NCBI RefSeq assembly: GCF_026339735.1
Contig: NZ_JAPEQG010000001.1
Location: 6,842,501-6,906,500, forward strand
DNA length: 64,000 bases
Source of the DNA: Streptomyces sp. NBC_01669
GTDB lineage: Bacteria; Actinomycetota; Actinomycetes; Streptomycetales; Streptomycetaceae
Direction of reading: 5' to 3'
Shown: piece by piece, positions 61,697 to 64,000 of the stretch
How the letters are laid out: every line of letters begins with the position of its first letter
Position numbering within the stretch: position 1 is the stretch's first letter
The notes under the pieces: generated by a model
What the model saw: only the letters and a program-made list of their open reading frames with translations
What the model was told of the DNA's origin: nothing
The model's database searches: none
Program-made: the position numbers and the translations under genes

Positions 61697-63264
61697 GCCG
61701 CCCCTGGACCGCCGACCTCGGCGACGGCACCTACCGCAACCCCGTCCTGAACGCCGACTGGTCCGACCCCGACGTCGTCCGGGTCGGCGACGACTACTAC
61801 CTCACCGCGTCCAGCTTCGGCCGGGTCCCGGGACTGCCGCTGCTGCACTCCCGCGACCTGGTCAATTGGACGCTCGTCGGCCACGCACTCGACCGCCTCG
61901 AACCCGCCGCCGACTTCGCCGTGCCACGCCACGACTGCGGTGTGTGGGCGCCGTCCCTCCGGCACCACGCCGGCCGGTTCTGGATCTTCTGGGGCGACCC
62001 GGACCACGGCATCCAGCAGATCAACGCCGAGTCCGTCCGCGGGCCGTGGAGCGCCCCGCATCTCGTCAAGGCGGGAAAGGGGCTGATCGACGCCTGCCCG
62101 CTGTGGGACGAGGAGACCGGCGAGGCCTACCTCGTGCACGCCTGGGCGAAGTCCCGCTCCGGCATCAAGAACCGCATCACCGGCCACCGGATGAGCCCCG
62201 ACGGACGCGAACTCCTCGACGAGGGCAAGACCCTGATCGACGCGGACCGGATCCCGGGCTGGTTCACCCTCGAAGGCCCCAAGCTCTACCGGCACGACGG
62301 CGAGTTCTGGATCTTCGCCCCGGCCGGTGGGGTGACGACCGGGTGGCAGGGGGCATTCCGGTCACGGGACTTCTTCGGACCGTACGAGGAACGTGTCGTC
62401 CTCGCCCAGGGCCGCACCTCGGTCAACGGGCCGCACCAGGGCGGCTGGGTTCGAACCACGGCAGGGCACGACTGGTTCCTGCACTTCCAGGAGCGCGGGG
62501 CGTACGGGCGAGTCGTCCATCTCCAGCCGATGCGGTGGGACGGAGGGGGCACCTCCCGCTCGAGCGGAGCCGAGAGTGGGGGAGGCTGGCCGGTCCTCGG
62601 CGACCACGGCGAACCCGTCTCCGTCCACCCCAAACCCGTCGCCCCCGAGCAGCCCGCCGAAGCCCCCGCGTCCAGCGACGGCTTCCCCGGCGGGCGGTAC
62701 GGCAGGCAGTGGCAGTGGACGGCGAACCACCGGCCCGGCTGGACGGTCGAGCACGCCGGGGACGGGCTGCGGCTCAGCTGCGTACGGACGGCGTACGCGC
62801 ACGATCTGCGCGCGCTGCCCAACGTCCTGGTCCAGCGGCTGCCCGCCGAGACCTTCACCACCGAGGTCGGGATCACCCTCGGCAGCCGGGAGGCGGGGGC
62901 CAAGGCGGGGCTCGCCGTGCTCGGCGACGCGTTCAGCTGGATCGGTCTCGAACGCGCCGAGGACGGTGGGATACGGCTCGTGCACCGGTACGCCGAGAGC
63001 GTGGCCGAACACGAACGGGACGCCGAACACAGCCGCCCGGCACCCGAAGGTCGCGCCCGGCTCCGCATCGAGGTCACCGCGGGCGCCCGCTGCCACTTCT
63101 TTGCCGACACCGGCGACGGGGCCGGGTTCCGGTCCTCGGGCCAGCCCTTCGCCGCGGCCCCGTGGCGCTGGGTCGGCGCACTGCTCGGACTCTTCGCCAC
63201 CGCACCGACCGGGGCGGGGCCCGCCGGGACGGCCGACTTCACCGACTTCCGTATCACCGCCTGA
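61693..63264 (+). CDS. GH43-family glycoside hydrolase
   Basis: 523 residues. A five-bladed propeller of the GH43 kind: general base in YRNPVLNADWSDPDVVRVGDDYYLTAS, middle Asp in IDACPLWDEETGEAYLVHAW, general acid in TLEGPKLYRHDGEFWIFAP. Residues about 340-523 are a C-terminal beta-sandwich. No signal peptide, so it would act on imported oligosaccharides such as arabino- or xylo-oligomers. The linker carries a small palindromic repeat insertion (GGTSRSSGAESGGG). GTG start overlaps the previous stop. Confidence 0.92.
   Translation: MSRPWTADLGDGTYRNPVLNADWSDPDVVRVGDDYYLTASSFGRVPGLPLLHSRDLVNWTLVGHALDRLEPAADFAVPRHDCGVWAPSLRHHAGRFWIFWGDPDHGIQQINAESVRGPWSAPHLVKAGKGLIDACPLWDEETGEAYLVHAWAKSRSGIKNRITGHRMSPDGRELLDEGKTLIDADRIPGWFTLEGPKLYRHDGEFWIFAPAGGVTTGWQGAFRSRDFFGPYEERVVLAQGRTSVNGPHQGGWVRTTAGHDWFLHFQERGAYGRVVHLQPMRWDGGGTSRSSGAESGGGWPVLGDHGEPVSVHPKPVAPEQPAEAPASSDGFPGGRYGRQWQWTANHRPGWTVEHAGDGLRLSCVRTAYAHDLRALPNVLVQRLPAETFTTEVGITLGSREAGAKAGLAVLGDAFSWIGLERAEDGGIRLVHRYAESVAEHERDAEHSRPAPEGRARLRIEVTAGARCHFFADTGDGAGFRSSGQPFAAAPWRWVGALLGLFATAPTGAGPAGTADFTDFRITA
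62544..62585. repeat. Streptomyces palindromic repeat-like element inside the GH43 gene
   Basis: About 40 bases with CCTCCC/GGGAGG ends and an inner GCTCGAGC core can fold into a hairpin. The end and core sequences resemble short repeats I have seen between Streptomyces genes. It is translated in frame as a Gly/Ser-rich patch between MRWDG and GWPVLG. Confidence 0.65.
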
Positions 63265-63421
63265 CCCGCACCCCCGACCGACCAGAGATGTCCGCCGCAG
63301 ACGCCGCCCACCACAGGTGTCCGACTGCCTCAGCGGCGAGGACGGCCGGGCCCGGCAGGGTGCCCACCACTGAACCCCCACGCATGCGCAGCACCGACAG
63401 AAACCAGAGAGAAGAGCCGAC

Positions 63422-64000
63422 ATGAACATCTCCACGACGCAGCGGGGGCGTGCCGCAGCAGCCGTGTCCCTCGCGGCGGTGCTCGCCCTGACCGCCACCG
63501 CCTGCGGTGACGACGGCAGCAGCAGCTCCGGCGACGAAGGAAGCGGCAAGGGCAAGATCGTCTTCTGGGACAACAACGGCGGTGTCCGCACCGACATCTG
63601 GAAGCAGGTCATCGCCGACTTCGAGAAGAAGTACCCGGAGATCGACGTCCAGTACGTCGGCGTGGCCGCCCCCGAGGCCCAGTCCAAGTACGACAACGCC
63701 ATCCAGGGCGGCGGCCTGCCGGACGTCGGCGGCGTCGGCGCAGCGATGCTCGCCGGGATCGCCGCCCAGAACGCGCTGGAGCCGCTGGAGGACCGGGCCG
63801 CGAAGTCCTCCCTCGACGGCAAGCTGAACAAGAGCATGGTCGAGTCGGTGAAGGCGGCCGGCGGCTCCGACGAGCACATGTACAACGTCCCGATCTCCGC
63901 CAACAACGGCGTCCTGTACTACCGCACCGACCTGTTCAAGAAGGCGAACCTGGCCGAGCCGACCACCTGGGACACGTTCTACGCGGCGGCCGACAAGCTC
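63422..64000 (+). CDS. Sugar ABC transporter substrate-binding lipoprotein (partial, cut by window end)
   Basis: The first 193 residues are visible. Signal peptide AAAAVSLAAVLALTATAC with the lipid-anchored cysteine at about 28, then a Gly/Ser spacer and GKIVFWDNNGGVRTDIWKQVIADFEKKYPEIDVQYVG, typical of family-1 oligosaccharide-binding proteins. It should feed the permeases at 57576-59410. A purine-rich ribosome binding site (AGAGAAGAG) precedes the ATG. Confidence 0.93.
   Translation, partial: MNISTTQRGRAAAAVSLAAVLALTATACGDDGSSSSGDEGSGKGKIVFWDNNGGVRTDIWKQVIADFEKKYPEIDVQYVGVAAPEAQSKYDNAIQGGGLPDVGGVGAAMLAGIAAQNALEPLEDRAAKSSLDGKLNKSMVESVKAAGGSDEHMYNVPISANNGVLYYRTDLFKKANLAEPTTWDTFYAAADKL

Overview
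The window is a high-G+C actinobacterial chromosome segment, almost certainly from a Streptomyces species. The evidence is the G+C-rich third codon positions, many GTG and 4-bp ATGA/GTGA gene overlaps, the presence of whiA, an RbpA-family protein and opcA, and a gene order (uvrC-rapZ-yvcK-whiA, gap-pgk-tpiA-secG, pgi, tkt-tal-zwf-opcA-pgl, ctaB, suf) that matches what I remember of the core chromosome of S. coelicolor.

Layout. 1-3890: end of uvrC, then the overlapping rapZ-yvcK-whiA group. 3891-9866: gap-pgk-tpiA, secG, an rbpA-family gene and pgi. 9871-11963: two PH-domain membrane proteins. 12277-18868 (minus): the pentose phosphate operon tkt-tal-zwf-opcA-pgl. 19219-24685: haem O and haem A synthases (ctaB, ctaA), an amidohydrolase-like gene bracketed by an 18-bp inverted repeat, and an ABC-2 exporter. 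24822-31363: the SUF iron-sulfur operon sufR-B-D-Rieske-C-S-U-T, with a palindrome over a probably leaderless sufR start. 31600-39735: small accessory genes, including an SMR pump with its TetR regulator, a HxlR/peroxiredoxin fusion protein and its divergent MFS gene, dapD and a dapA-type gene.

40160-49255 is the most unusual part. It holds a membrane-anchored dCTP-deaminase-fold protein that lacks the family's catalytic residues and carries a TTA codon, a frameshifted monooxygenase, gene remnants, phoX, and then the main discovery: a TROVE/Ro60-family gene (45784-47364) directly preceded by three tandem, previously unannotated Y-RNA-like units (about 45366-45499, 45524-45594, 45608-45739). 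All three share one stem and internal-loop signature. The first and third carry a tRNA-like module in permuted order (T-arm, closed acceptor-like stem, D-arm), and the middle one lacks it.

49448-64000 is a sugar-acid and plant-polysaccharide catabolic region: uronate dehydrogenase, 5-dehydro-4-deoxyglucarate dehydratase, a GntR regulator, a DapA-family lyase, an IlvD/EDD sugar-acid dehydratase with arabinonate-dehydratase-like cluster cysteines, sugar ABC permeases, a Gfo/Idh/MocA oxidoreductase, a PmoA-type protein, a GH43 glycosidase interrupted by a small palindromic repeat, and a sugar-binding lipoprotein cut by the window edge. Together these suggest uptake and oxidative breakdown of arabinose- and uronate-containing oligosaccharides. 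All calls come from reading the sequence; no database search was run.
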